Positions 42,720-51,400 of a DNA stretch of 64,000 nucleotides are shown here, piece by piece. The position numbers were made by a program, and so were the translations under genes. Under the pieces are notes generated by a model, which had not been told where the DNA came from, did no database searches, and saw nothing but the letters and a program-made list of their open reading frames with translations. The stretch spans positions 27,035 to 91,034 of the forward strand of contig CALNXN010000012.1 in NCBI GenBank assembly GCA_942490645.1. The letters are read 5' to 3'. Each line of letters opens with the position of its first letter. The stretch's first letter is position 1. This DNA comes from CALNXN01 sp942490645. Lineage in GTDB: Bacteria > Pseudomonadota > Alphaproteobacteria > Rhodobacterales > Rhodobacteraceae.

Positions 42720-43663
42720 GTGCGCGACCTCAGGCGCGGGTCAACGGCGGCATAGGCCAGATCAACGAGGAAATTCACGACGATCACCGCAAAGACCAGC
42801 AGCATCACAACGCTTTCCACGACGATCAGATCGCGGGCGGAAATTGATTGAAAGATGAGCCGCCCCAGACCGGGCAGGTAAAACACCTGTTCGATGATGA
42901 TGGCCCCGGCCAAAAGGAAGGAAAACTGCAAACCGATGATCGTCAGCACCGGGATCAGCGCGTTGCGCAGCCCGTGTCGCCAAAGCGCCTGTCGCGCGGT
43001 CAAACCTTTGGCGCGAGCGGTGCGCATGAAGTCTTCGCCCAGCACGTCGAGCAAGGCCGAGCGCATCACGCGCGCAAGGATGGCAGCCTGCGGCAGGGCC
43101 AGCGAAATGGCGGGCAGGGTCAGAGAATGGAGCCCGGCCCACAACCCCTTGTCCCACCCGGCAAAGCCACCGGCATTGAACCAGCGCAGGTTGATCGCGA
43201 AGATCAGAACCATCATCATTGCGAACCAGAAATTCGGGATGGCCACGCCCAGCTGTGTGGCGCCCATCACCCCGATGTCGCCTGCCTGTCCACGTCGAGA
43301 GGCCGCGTAAATACCTGCAGGAAAGGCAATGATCGTTGATATTGCAAGGGCATAGAGCGCAAGCGGTAGTGAGACCTGCAAGCGTTGGGCCACCATGTCC
43401 GACACCGGTGTGCGGTAGGTGTAGGAGGTGCCGAAATCACCCACCAGCATGCCGCTGACCCAGTCGATATACCGCTGCCATTTGGGCACATCGAGGCCAA
43501 GCTCCGCGCGCAGGGCTGCCAGCGTATCGGGCTGTGCATTGACGCCGAGCATGAAGGACGCAGGATCACCCGGCGCTACCTCGATCACGAAGAAAATCAC
43601 CAGCGAGGCGACAGCCAGGCTGATGATCAGCGATGCGAGGCGTTTGAGCGTATATCTGAGCAT
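42716..43663 (-). CDS. ABC transporter permease (DppB type)
   Basis: A 315-residue permease beginning MLRYTLKRLASLIISLAVAS, with the DppB features DPASFMLG, a periplasmic GDFGTSYTYRTPVSDM and GLTARQALWRHGLRNALIPV. I use the ATG at 43663, where homology begins. An in-frame ATG at 43735 would lie only seven bases from the divergent deacetylase gene, and neither start has a good ribosome site. First gene of this leftward transport operon; no binding-protein gene is directly attached. Confidence 0.88.
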   Translation of the reverse strand: MLRYTLKRLASLIISLAVASLVIFFVIEVAPGDPASFMLGVNAQPDTLAALRAELGLDVPKWQRYIDWVSGMLVGDFGTSYTYRTPVSDMVAQRLQVSLPLALYALAISTIIAFPAGIYAASRRGQAGDIGVMGATQLGVAIPNFWFAMMMVLIFAINLRWFNAGGFAGWDKGLWAGLHSLTLPAISLALPQAAILARVMRSALLDVLGEDFMRTARAKGLTARQALWRHGLRNALIPVLTIIGLQFSFLLAGAIIIEQVFYLPGLGRLIFQSISARDLIVVESVVMLLVFAVIVVNFLVDLAYAAVDPRLRSRT

Positions 43664-43741
43664 TGAGATGAGGTTAGGGGCAGGCGCGGGCGCGGTCCAG
43701 AGGGGTTGTTGCGCGCGCGGAATGGGATAGGTCATGGTGCT

Positions 43742-44857
43742 ATGGTTCAACGCCCTGTTTTCATCGGTCACGAGATATTCCGCCACTCCTCCTACGGGCG
43801 GTGGCACCCTTTGCGCGTGCCGCGTGTCAGCACGGTGATGGACTTATCGCGCGCGATGGGATGGCTGGGGGCTGAGCAGTTCATCACCGCGCCGCGGGCA
43901 AAACCAGCAGCGCTGCATGTTTGGCATGAACCTGAATATATCGAGGCGTTGCAAAGGGTTGAACGGACGCAGCACGCAACACCGTATGACACCGCGCGGT
44001 TTGATCTGGGGTCTGTGACAAACCCGGTTTTTCCTGAGATCTTCCGCCGTCCGGCCACGGCTGCCGGGGGGTCGTTGCTGGCGGGGGAGTTGCTGGCAAA
44101 ACCGGGCGTCGTCTACAACCCCGCCGGTGGCACGCATCACGGGCTTCCGGGGCGCGCGAACGGGTTTTGCTATTTGAACGATCCTGTGCTGGCGATGCTA
44201 TCGATGCGGCGGGTCGGTGTGCGACGCATCGCCTATGTGGACATCGACGCGCATCACTGTGATGGCGTGGCGCATGGGTTTGCGGGCGACACGGAGTGCC
44301 TGATGATCTCGGTGCATGAAGAACGGCTTTGGCCGCGCACTGGGATGATCGAGGATGACGCGGGCGGTGCAGCAGTGAATATGCCCGTGCCTCGCGGCTT
44401 GAATGACAGCGAAATGGCGGTCATTCGCGAGCGTCTAATTGTGCCAAAAATCGAAGCATTTCAACCGGATGCCATCGTGGTCGTCTGCGGCGCCGACGGG
44501 CTGGAAGAAGACCCGCTGGCGCATCTGTCGCTGTCCAACAACGCGCATTGGCAGATCATCGAGGCGCTGATGGGTATTGCGCCGCGCTTGCTGGTCTTGG
44601 GCGGCGGCGGGTACAATCCGTGGTCAGTCGGGCGGATGTGGGCTGGCGTCTGGGCGACGTTGAACGGGCACACAATCCCAGAGCGTGTCACGCCCGAGGC
44701 CGAAGCAGTGCTGCGCGCCCTGCAATTCCCCGGGAATCGGCGCGGAAAAAATCCGCCAGATCATTGGTTTACTTCACTGCGCGATACCCCGCGCGATGGG
44801 CCAGTGCGTGACGTGATTTACGAGCGGATCAGGTATCTGATGGCGCGCGGGCGCTGA
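43742..44857 (+). CDS. Histone deacetylase / acetoin utilisation (AcuC) family protein
   Basis: A 371-residue member of the arginase/deacetylase fold. GGTHHGLPGRANGFCYLND contains the active-site histidine pair, and YVDIDAHHCDGVAHGF gives the aspartate and histidine zinc ligands. The late GGGGYNP motif is also present. Bacterial members deacetylate small molecules such as acetylpolyamines; the substrate here is unknown. It stands divergently next to the peptide transporter operon, so a role in the same catabolic module is possible. Start at 43742. Confidence 0.9.
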   Translation: MVQRPVFIGHEIFRHSSYGRWHPLRVPRVSTVMDLSRAMGWLGAEQFITAPRAKPAALHVWHEPEYIEALQRVERTQHATPYDTARFDLGSVTNPVFPEIFRRPATAAGGSLLAGELLAKPGVVYNPAGGTHHGLPGRANGFCYLNDPVLAMLSMRRVGVRRIAYVDIDAHHCDGVAHGFAGDTECLMISVHEERLWPRTGMIEDDAGGAAVNMPVPRGLNDSEMAVIRERLIVPKIEAFQPDAIVVVCGADGLEEDPLAHLSLSNNAHWQIIEALMGIAPRLLVLGGGGYNPWSVGRMWAGVWATLNGHTIPERVTPEAEAVLRALQFPGNRRGKNPPDHWFTSLRDTPRDGPVRDVIYERIRYLMARGR

Positions 44858-44936
44858 GTGCCGCAAAAAGGCCACCACTTCGTCATTGCGGCGTCTATTG
44901 GGCAGCGTATCAGGGGCAAAACCCGAGGCAGTGGAC

Positions 44937-45920
44937 ATGGACTATCTGGCAGACTTTCTGAATGGGATGCGAAACTCCTTTGGAGTGCAGTTCCTGCTGT
45001 CGCCGGTTTATATCGGTTCGACCGTGTTGATTGTTTATGCGATTTGGCGGATGCGGGGCCGGCCCGGAGGTTTTGTGCGCTACATGCTGCCGAAGGAGTT
45101 GTACCGCAATCCATCAACGATGGTCGACATTAAGGTGGCGCTGTTCAACACGGTTTTTCTGGGGACCGGCGTTTTGTCGGTCTTGATTCTCGCGCCCTAT
45201 GTCACCGTGATTGTGCAGGGACAACTTGCCGCTTTGGCGGGTGGCTCGACGATTGCACCCGACACCGGCGTGTGGCGTGGTATTTTGGCGGCCATATTGC
45301 TGTTTCTGACGCAGGATTTCTGCCGCTACTGGAACCATTATCTGCACCACGAGACGCGGGTGCTTTGGCCTTTTCATGCAGTGCACCATTCGGCTGAGGT
45401 CTTGACTCCATTGACGTTCCTGCGTGCGCATCCCGCTTATTATGCCGTGCAAATGCTGTTGATTTCGCTGCTGGTCGGGACTGTTCAGGCGCTGATCATG
45501 TTCGCGCTATTGGGTCATCTGGAACCTTGGGTTTTCTATGTCGGAACGCTGGCTTTCAACAGTTATGTGTTTTTTGGCGGGCACCTGCGGCACAGCCACA
45601 TCTGGCTGAGTTACGGGCGCATGCTGGAGCATATTCTGATCTCTCCGGCGCAGCACCAAGTGCATCATTCCAGCGACCCCAAACACCATGACAAGAATTA
45701 CGGAGAGGTGTTCGCGATCTGGGACTGGATGTTTGGAACGCTCTACGTGCCAGACGGACCGGAGGACCTGCAATTCGGGATCGCCGGTGCGGATGGCGTG
45801 CGGATCGAGCAGCCACATCCCACCCTGCGCGATGCGATGATCGGCCCCTTTGGCGAGGTTTGGGAAGAGATTTGCAAAGGTACTTCGCGTGACCCCAACG
45901 CCAAAACCGAAGCGTCTTGA
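44937..45920 (+). CDS. Sterol desaturase / fatty acid hydroxylase family membrane protein
   Basis: A 327-residue membrane diiron enzyme. The histidine boxes are visible: HYLHHE, HAVHHS, GGHLRHSH and HQVHHS. Several hydrophobic helices precede and separate them. Bacterial members hydroxylate or desaturate lipids, sterols or carotenoids, so CrtZ-like action on carotenoids cannot be excluded, although the sequence looks like the general C-5 sterol desaturase group. I start at the ATG at 44937; the open frame continues 17 codons upstream. It follows the deacetylase gene on the same strand. Confidence 0.9.
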   Translation: MDYLADFLNGMRNSFGVQFLLSPVYIGSTVLIVYAIWRMRGRPGGFVRYMLPKELYRNPSTMVDIKVALFNTVFLGTGVLSVLILAPYVTVIVQGQLAALAGGSTIAPDTGVWRGILAAILLFLTQDFCRYWNHYLHHETRVLWPFHAVHHSAEVLTPLTFLRAHPAYYAVQMLLISLLVGTVQALIMFALLGHLEPWVFYVGTLAFNSYVFFGGHLRHSHIWLSYGRMLEHILISPAQHQVHHSSDPKHHDKNYGEVFAIWDWMFGTLYVPDGPEDLQFGIAGADGVRIEQPHPTLRDAMIGPFGEVWEEICKGTSRDPNAKTEAS

Positions 45921-46081
45921 TCAAGGGTTTGAAAACTCCCGACGCGGCGTGCAGTAGCATGTCTTGATCAGGTCGCCATTCGGAACCTGAAACACTCGTA
46001 AACGATGTAAATCCCGTGGTGTTGTTGTGTAGGTGGGCACACCCGAAAATAAGAGTTCAACGGCGCACGCAGGGCATAGTG

Positions 46082-46597
46082 TTAATGGCTGGCCGCAGCA
46101 TCGGATGGCACGTCAATCCAGAGTGTGCCGGAGGTGTAGCCACCTTTGATCAGGTGGCCCTCATCATGCACCTCGGGGTAGGCATCTGCCCAATCGCGAA
46201 ATCTGTCATTGGTCAGGACCGGCCCGCCCAGATCACGCGCGGCTTGCAGGATGACGGGGTCCGCCGGGGTGCCTTTGGGCACAACCATCACCTGATCTTT
46301 GGGCAGGCCAAGCTGTACGCCAAAGGCGTAATCGTGCTGATAGCGCCCGCCCAGCAGGTAACCGGCGTTCGCATCAAAGACGACACCGGGCGTAAAGCCC
46401 GCCCGCCGCAGGTGGTGTAGCACTTCCTTCAGTGTGGCGATGTCGGGCGTGTTGCCGTTCCAATACATCACGTTGGAGCCGTCGATGATGATCCAGTTGT
46501 CGGGTCTGGCCGCCCGGCGACGCCATATGACCATAAAGGCCAGCACGGCGAGGGCCAGCAGAATCAATATCCAAGATTGGTCCGGAAAATCTGTCAT
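46082..46597 (-). CDS. Membrane-anchored NYN/PIN-like ribonuclease domain protein
   Basis: A 171-residue protein with an N-terminal membrane helix (about 8-25, followed by WRRR) and a cytoplasmic NYN-type domain. WIIIDGSNVMYW carries the first catalytic aspartate, GVVFDANAGYLL a second, and GGPVLTNDRFRDW a third. Such Zc3h12a/NYN domains are metal-dependent ribonucleases. Start at 46597, four bases after the creatininase-family stop. The 161 bases between it and the sterol desaturase gene show nothing recognisable. Confidence 0.8.
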   Translation of the reverse strand: MTDFPDQSWILILLALAVLAFMVIWRRRAARPDNWIIIDGSNVMYWNGNTPDIATLKEVLHHLRRAGFTPGVVFDANAGYLLGGRYQHDYAFGVQLGLPKDQVMVVPKGTPADPVILQAARDLGGPVLTNDRFRDWADAYPEVHDEGHLIKGGYTSGTLWIDVPSDAAASH

Positions 46598-46601
46598 GGC
46601 G

Positions 46602-47411
46602 TCATGACCGGAACGGGACACCGCCCGTTTGAGGGCCGCGCAGGTCGCGGGGTGGCGCCCACGTGTCCGGGTCAGTGATCAGATCGGCGATGGCCTGAAC
46701 CGAGACATCGAGCAGGGCCTTGCCCTTGTCCGCGTTTGATCGCGCAGGCACGCCCGACAATCCGTTGTGGGTGACATGGGCAAAGGGGCGCCAACGATAG
46801 GAGGCCTTGCCAACGCTGAGAAAGCCCGACGCCTTGCCCGTGGCGATGCCCGCCAGATCGGAGCTGTCCACAAGGTCAGGTTCCAGCACCATCATCATGG
46901 AGGTTTCGGCTTCACCGCCATGTTGGACGTTATCTTGATCCTCTAGCAGTGCCGGGATGGCTGGCCCGGCTTCGGTGACATAGGTGGTGGAGATCAGCGT
47001 GACGGGCAGGGTAGGGCCGAATTCATCGCAGAACTGTTGCAGCGCGATGATGTTGCCGCCGTGCGAATTGCTGAGCACGATGTTCTGGAACCCGTGCCGC
47101 GACAGCGATATGACCAGATCGCGCAGCACAAGACGGAAAGTTTCATAGGTTAGGGTGAGCGTGCCGCCAAAGGGCATGTGGTGTTCCGAAAGGCCATGCC
47201 AGACCACGGGGGTGACGATGGTGGGCCGTTTGGGATAGGCCGCGCGAGCGGCGCGCAGGGCGACTTCATGCCCGATGCGGGTGTCTGTCATGACGGGCAG
47301 GTGCGGCCCATGCTGTTCGATCGAGGCCACAGGAATGATGACCACGGCGTTGTCATTGGCCAGCGCGCGCAGCTCATGCGCCTTGAGACGGCTCCATTCG
47401 ACTTCGGGCAT
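46602..47411 (-). CDS. Creatininase family protein
   Basis: A 269-residue metal-dependent amidohydrolase of the creatininase family. Metal-ligand motifs are VASIEQHGPHLPVMTDTRIG (E, H and D), LSNSHGGNIIALQQF and the HGGEAETSMMM glutamate/histidine region. The family opens cyclic amides (creatinine) or deformylates riboflavin and mycofactocin intermediates. The substrate here is open. It lies between an NADPH-type oxidoreductase gene and the NYN gene, in a leftward row with a binding protein, a deacylase and a PLP enzyme. Confidence 0.9.
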   Translation of the reverse strand: MPEVEWSRLKAHELRALANDNAVVIIPVASIEQHGPHLPVMTDTRIGHEVALRAARAAYPKRPTIVTPVVWHGLSEHHMPFGGTLTLTYETFRLVLRDLVISLSRHGFQNIVLSNSHGGNIIALQQFCDEFGPTLPVTLISTTYVTEAGPAIPALLEDQDNVQHGGEAETSMMMVLEPDLVDSSDLAGIATGKASGFLSVGKASYRWRPFAHVTHNGLSGVPARSNADKGKALLDVSVQAIADLITDPDTWAPPRDLRGPQTGGVPFRS

Positions 47412-47428
47412 TTCGGTGTCCTTTGGGT

Positions 47429-48502
47429 TCAGTTCTGGGAAATGGCGATTGCGATTTTGCCGACGTGGGTTTTGCTGGAAAAGGCCTCTTGGGCGGCGGC
47501 CATATCGGCCAGCGGATAGGTGGCAGCGATCATCGGGGTGATCTCGCCTGCTTCGATGTAGGCGACCAGATCGGTAAAGATGCTGTCGGGCTGGTTGGTG
47601 CTGCCGATCAGGGTCAGGTCACGCAGGTAAAGCGTGCGCAGATCAAGTTCGACCATAGGCCCCGCAATCGCGCCTGAGGTGACGTAGCGGCCGCGCGTTG
47701 CCAAGGCATCCAGCAGTTCAGGCCAGCGTGGGCCCCCGACCAGATCAAGGATCACCTCGAACCCTTGGGCGGGATATGGATCATCGCGGCCCAGCGTGGC
47801 GTCGGTCCCAAGGGCGATGAGAGCGGCGGATTTTTCCGGTGTGGTGATCGCTGTGACATGCGCGCCGCGCCGTTTGGCCAGCTGGATCGCAGCAGAGCCG
47901 ACGCCACCTGACGCCCCGGTTATCAAGACCCGTTCAATACCAAGATTTGCGCGCTGTATCATGCCTTCGGCGGTGGAATAAGCACAGGGGAAGGTGGCCA
48001 GTTCGGTATCGGACAGGGGCGAGTTGACAGGCACAGCGTTGTTGTCGGAGGCGGTGGTGAACTCAGCAAAACCGCCATTGCATTCGGAGCCGAATGTAAA
48101 GGTGCCGTGGCCTGTTCCGGTCGGATCCGACATGGAGCGCACGAGTACCCGTTCGCCGATCCGCGCGGCATTGACGCCTGGTCCAACGGCCACGATCCGC
48201 CCGCAGCAATCGGCGCCTTGGATCAACGGAAAGTCGAGCGGTTTGCCGGCCCAGCTTCCGTCTTCAAAGTCATCCGCGCCAAAGCCGCCCAAGGCACCGG
48301 ATGCCGTGTCGCCGCGCACCGTTTTGGAATACCATCCTATCCGCGTGTTGATGTCGGTATTGTTGACGGCCGCTGCCCCCACTTGGATCAGAACTTCGCC
48401 CTTGGCAGGGGCGGGCACCGGCAGATCGGTACGGTATTCAAGCTTGTCCAGCGCACCGTGGCCGGTCAGAACGACGCCGCACATAGTTTCGGGAAGGGTC
48501 AT
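47429..48502 (-). CDS. Zinc-type medium-chain alcohol dehydrogenase / quinone oxidoreductase
   Basis: A 357-residue MDR enzyme. The N-terminal GroES-like fold contains VNNTDINTRIGWYSK and FPLIQGADCCGRIVAVGPGV. The cofactor-binding motif is VLITGASGGVGSAAIQLAKR. The usual structural zinc cysteines are missing, as in quinone-oxidoreductase types. The ATG at 48502 is where homology starts; an upstream extension crosses the terminator and is rejected. A strong terminator separates it from the binding-protein gene upstream. Confidence 0.88.
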   Translation of the reverse strand: MTLPETMCGVVLTGHGALDKLEYRTDLPVPAPAKGEVLIQVGAAAVNNTDINTRIGWYSKTVRGDTASGALGGFGADDFEDGSWAGKPLDFPLIQGADCCGRIVAVGPGVNAARIGERVLVRSMSDPTGTGHGTFTFGSECNGGFAEFTTASDNNAVPVNSPLSDTELATFPCAYSTAEGMIQRANLGIERVLITGASGGVGSAAIQLAKRRGAHVTAITTPEKSAALIALGTDATLGRDDPYPAQGFEVILDLVGGPRWPELLDALATRGRYVTSGAIAGPMVELDLRTLYLRDLTLIGSTNQPDSIFTDLVAYIEAGEITPMIAATYPLADMAAAQEAFSSKTHVGKIAIAISQN

Positions 48503-48520
48503 GAGACGGGATCCTGCATG

Positions 48521-48545
48521 AAAAAGGCCCCCAGGATCGGGGGCC
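48521..48545 (-). terminator. Rho-independent terminator after the binding-protein gene
   Basis: On the minus strand GGCCCCC and GGGGGCC form a 7-bp stem (48526-48545) followed by five T. It ends the transcript of the solute-binding protein gene and lies just upstream of the dehydrogenase start. Confidence 0.88.
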
Positions 48546-48566
48546 CTTGGTGGTGTTTGATGTTGG

Positions 48567-50051
48567 TTATTCCGCCCAGCTGACAGCGGTGAGGTCTGTG
48601 GCTTGGGTGGGCGCATTCGCCCAGAGCCCCTGCACGCCCGCCTTGGCGACAGACAGAGCCGCAAGTTGGAAGAGGTAGCCATTGACGTAATCGCCAGAGA
48701 TGATTTTTTGCGCCTCGCCCATCAGCGCGTCGCGCATGTCGGGATCGGTGGTTTTGTTCAGCTTGGCAACAAGGTCCTGAAATGCCGGATTGTCATACTG
48801 GAAATAATAGTCCGGGTTGGCGTAGATGCCGATGTCCATTGGCTCGGTGTGGCTGACGATGGTCAGGCCGAAATCCTTGCCGCGAAAGACGGATTCCAGC
48901 CACTGCGCCCATTCCACGTTGGTGATGTTTGCGGTGATGCCAACTTCGGCCAGTTGCGAGGCGATGATCTCTCCGCCGCGCCGCGCATAGGACGGGGGCG
49001 GCAGGTAGAGCGTCGTTTCAAAGCCATCGGCGAACCCGGCTTCGGCCAAAAGCGCCTTGGCACGCTCAGGGTCGTAGGTGCTCATCGCAGTGAGGTCCAC
49101 ATAGGCGGGGTTGTGCGGCGCGAAATGCGTGCCAATGGGCGTACCATAGCCGAACATTGCGCCGTCGATGATGGCCTGGCGGTCAATGGCGTGGGCCAAT
49201 GCTTCGCGCACCTTGGGATTGTCGAAGGGCGGCATCTTGTTGTTGGTCGACAGGATCGTTTCGCCTTCGGTCGATCCGACAAGCACTTGGAAACGCGGGT
49301 CAGCCTCGAACTGTGGCAGGTTTTCAGGCGCTGGGAAGCCCGAGAACACGTCTACATCTTCGGCCATCACGGCGGCAAAGGCGGCGGTGGGGTCAGAGAT
49401 GAATTTGAATGTCGCCTTGTCGAGTTTGGCAGGCGTGCCCCAATAATCCGGGTTCTTCTCGATCTCGATGTTGTCGCCTTGGGTCCAGCTGACGAATTTG
49501 AACGCACCGGTGCCGATGGGCATCTGTTTGATGTTGTCGATGCTTTCGGGTGCCACGATTACCGCATCACCCCATGCGAGGTTGAAGAGCAGGTTTCCGT
49601 TGGGCTCGGAGAGGGTCAGCTTGACGGTGAGCGGGTCGATCACCTCGACCGACGAAATGGCGGAATAAAGCGCCTTTTGCGCATTGGCGCTGTCTTCGGC
49701 AAGGATACGGTCGAGGGTGAATTTTACGTCCTCCGCGTCCATCGTGGTGCCATCATGGAAAGTGACGCCGGAGCGCAGGGTGAAGGTGTATTCCAACCCG
49801 ATGTCGCTGATTTCCCAGCTCTCGGCGAGGCCCGGGACGACCGAACCATCCGCCATGAAGCGCGTGAGCCCTTCGAAGACGTTGGAATACAAGACGCTGT
49901 CGATCGCGCCGGCAGCGGCGGATGTCGGATCAAGGTGGGGTGGTTCAAGCTGCATCGCGACAATGATATCGGTCTTGGCTTGCGCGGCCCCGAACGTGGC
50001 CATAACCGCCAGCGCGGAGGCCCCGGCCAGCCGTGTGATGAAGTGTTTCAT
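48567..50051 (-). CDS. Oligopeptide-type ABC transporter substrate-binding protein
   Basis: A 494-residue periplasmic binding protein of family SBP_bac_5 (DppA/OppA). A signal peptide of about 25 residues ends ...FGAAQA. LRSGVTFHDGTTMDAEDVKF, IGTGAFKFVSW and KVREALAHAIDRQAI are family motifs. No permease gene adjoins it. The matching permeases and ATPase may be those at 40294-43663, about 5 kb away on the same strand. It is the third gene after a PLP enzyme and an M20 deacylase, whose products could act on the imported peptide. Confidence 0.93.
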   Translation of the reverse strand: MKHFITRLAGASALAVMATFGAAQAKTDIIVAMQLEPPHLDPTSAAAGAIDSVLYSNVFEGLTRFMADGSVVPGLAESWEISDIGLEYTFTLRSGVTFHDGTTMDAEDVKFTLDRILAEDSANAQKALYSAISSVEVIDPLTVKLTLSEPNGNLLFNLAWGDAVIVAPESIDNIKQMPIGTGAFKFVSWTQGDNIEIEKNPDYWGTPAKLDKATFKFISDPTAAFAAVMAEDVDVFSGFPAPENLPQFEADPRFQVLVGSTEGETILSTNNKMPPFDNPKVREALAHAIDRQAIIDGAMFGYGTPIGTHFAPHNPAYVDLTAMSTYDPERAKALLAEAGFADGFETTLYLPPPSYARRGGEIIASQLAEVGITANITNVEWAQWLESVFRGKDFGLTIVSHTEPMDIGIYANPDYYFQYDNPAFQDLVAKLNKTTDPDMRDALMGEAQKIISGDYVNGYLFQLAALSVAKAGVQGLWANAPTQATDLTAVSWAE

Positions 50052-50071
50052 GTCAGACTCCCTTTGGTTTT

Positions 50072-51361
50072 TCAGTCTTTTTTAGGGAGCAGCAGCGATT
50101 CCAACGCCGCCCCCATGACCTTGGCACTATCGAGCATATCATCAATGCCGACATATTCATCTGGTTTGTGCGCCAGCTCCAATATCCCCGGACCGTATGC
50201 GATGCAGTTCTTGAGTTTGCCGATCCGGTCGATGTGTTTTTGATCATAGGTGCCGGGGGAGGCGACATATTGCGGTGCCTTGCCCATCACATCCTCGATT
50301 GCACGCGCGACGGTTTGAACGACAGGCGCGTCGCGGTCGGTCATGGAGGGCAGAACTGAGTTGATCTCCGTCAGTTCATATTCGAAATCGGGGCGGGTCG
50401 CTTTGAGGTGCTCCAAGAGTTCCATCACTTCTCCGCGCACCTGTTCGAGCGGCTCTTCGATCAGAAAACGCCGGTCGATCACGATGCGGCAACTGTCGGG
50501 CACGCAATGGGCGGGCAGGCCGGTGAAATCGTCGTCCTGTTCCTTTTGGCCGCCGTGGATGGAGTTGATGTTCATCGTGGACTGCCGCGCGCCATCGGGC
50601 ACTACGGGCATATCGGTGTGGCGCGCGGCCATGGCGGGAAAGAGCTTGTCTTCGAATTCCGTCAGCACCGCGCCCATGTGGCGCACCGCGCAATCGCCCA
50701 GGAACGGCATGGAGCCGTGTGCGATCTCGCCCTTTGTCTCGATTTCCGCCCACCAGCCACCGCGGTGGCCCAGACAAATCCGGTCCTTGTTCAGGGGTTC
50801 GGGGATGATGACGTGTTGCACGCGCGCGGGATCGAAAAACCCCTGTTCGGCCAGATAGGCCACGCCGCCATAGCCACCCGATTCCTCATCCGCTGTGCCC
50901 GAAATTTCGATGGCTCCCGCAAAATCAGGGTGCGTTTCGATGAACGCTTCTGCGGCTATGATCGATGCCGCGAGCCCACCTTTCATGTCGCAGGCGCCGC
51001 GGCCATAGATCTTGCCGTCCGAAATTTCGCCGCCAAAGGGATCAAAGGTCCAACCTGCGCCAACCTCGACCACATCCGTGTGGCTATTGAAATGCACGCA
51101 GTCGCCGGAATGTGCCCCTTCGCGGCGGGCCACGATGTTCCAGCGCGGGTATTTTTCGCTGTCTCCGGGCGTGCCGTGCGCGCGGATGAACTGCGTTTCA
51201 AAGCCGTACTTCGACAGGCGCGCATCCAGGAATTCGCAAATCTCGCGGTAGCAGTGACCCGGTGGATTGAGCGTGGGAATGCGGATCAAGTCTTGGGTCA
51301 GGGCGATGAGATCGTCGCGGCGCGTTTCTATTACGGAACTGAGGGGACTGGTATCAAGCAT
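50072..51361 (-). CDS. M20 family (ArgE/DapE-type) deacylase
   Basis: A 429-residue zinc amidohydrolase. Metal and catalytic motifs are HFNSHTDVVEVGAGW (first histidine and aspartate), GACDMKGG, the catalytic EE in TADEESGGYGG, and a late histidine in LELAHKPDEYV. These enzymes remove N-acyl groups from amino acids (acetylornithine, succinyl-diaminopimelate and relatives) or cleave dipeptides. The chain is a little longer than ArgE. Only 20 bases separate it from the binding-protein gene, suggesting its substrate is what that protein delivers. Confidence 0.92.
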   Translation of the reverse strand: MLDTSPLSSVIETRRDDLIALTQDLIRIPTLNPPGHCYREICEFLDARLSKYGFETQFIRAHGTPGDSEKYPRWNIVARREGAHSGDCVHFNSHTDVVEVGAGWTFDPFGGEISDGKIYGRGACDMKGGLAASIIAAEAFIETHPDFAGAIEISGTADEESGGYGGVAYLAEQGFFDPARVQHVIIPEPLNKDRICLGHRGGWWAEIETKGEIAHGSMPFLGDCAVRHMGAVLTEFEDKLFPAMAARHTDMPVVPDGARQSTMNINSIHGGQKEQDDDFTGLPAHCVPDSCRIVIDRRFLIEEPLEQVRGEVMELLEHLKATRPDFEYELTEINSVLPSMTDRDAPVVQTVARAIEDVMGKAPQYVASPGTYDQKHIDRIGKLKNCIAYGPGILELAHKPDEYVGIDDMLDSAKVMGAALESLLLPKKD

Positions 51362-51400
51362 GATGTCAGTCTTCCGTGACTTGGCGTCGTTGGCAAGAGG

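Noticed and set aside
48603..50243. A 546-codon open frame on the plus strand, antisense to the binding-protein gene
   Set aside because: The minus strand encodes a clear SBP with signal peptide and family motifs; the antisense product is Arg/Gly/Val-rich without recognisable domains. High GC creates such shadow frames.
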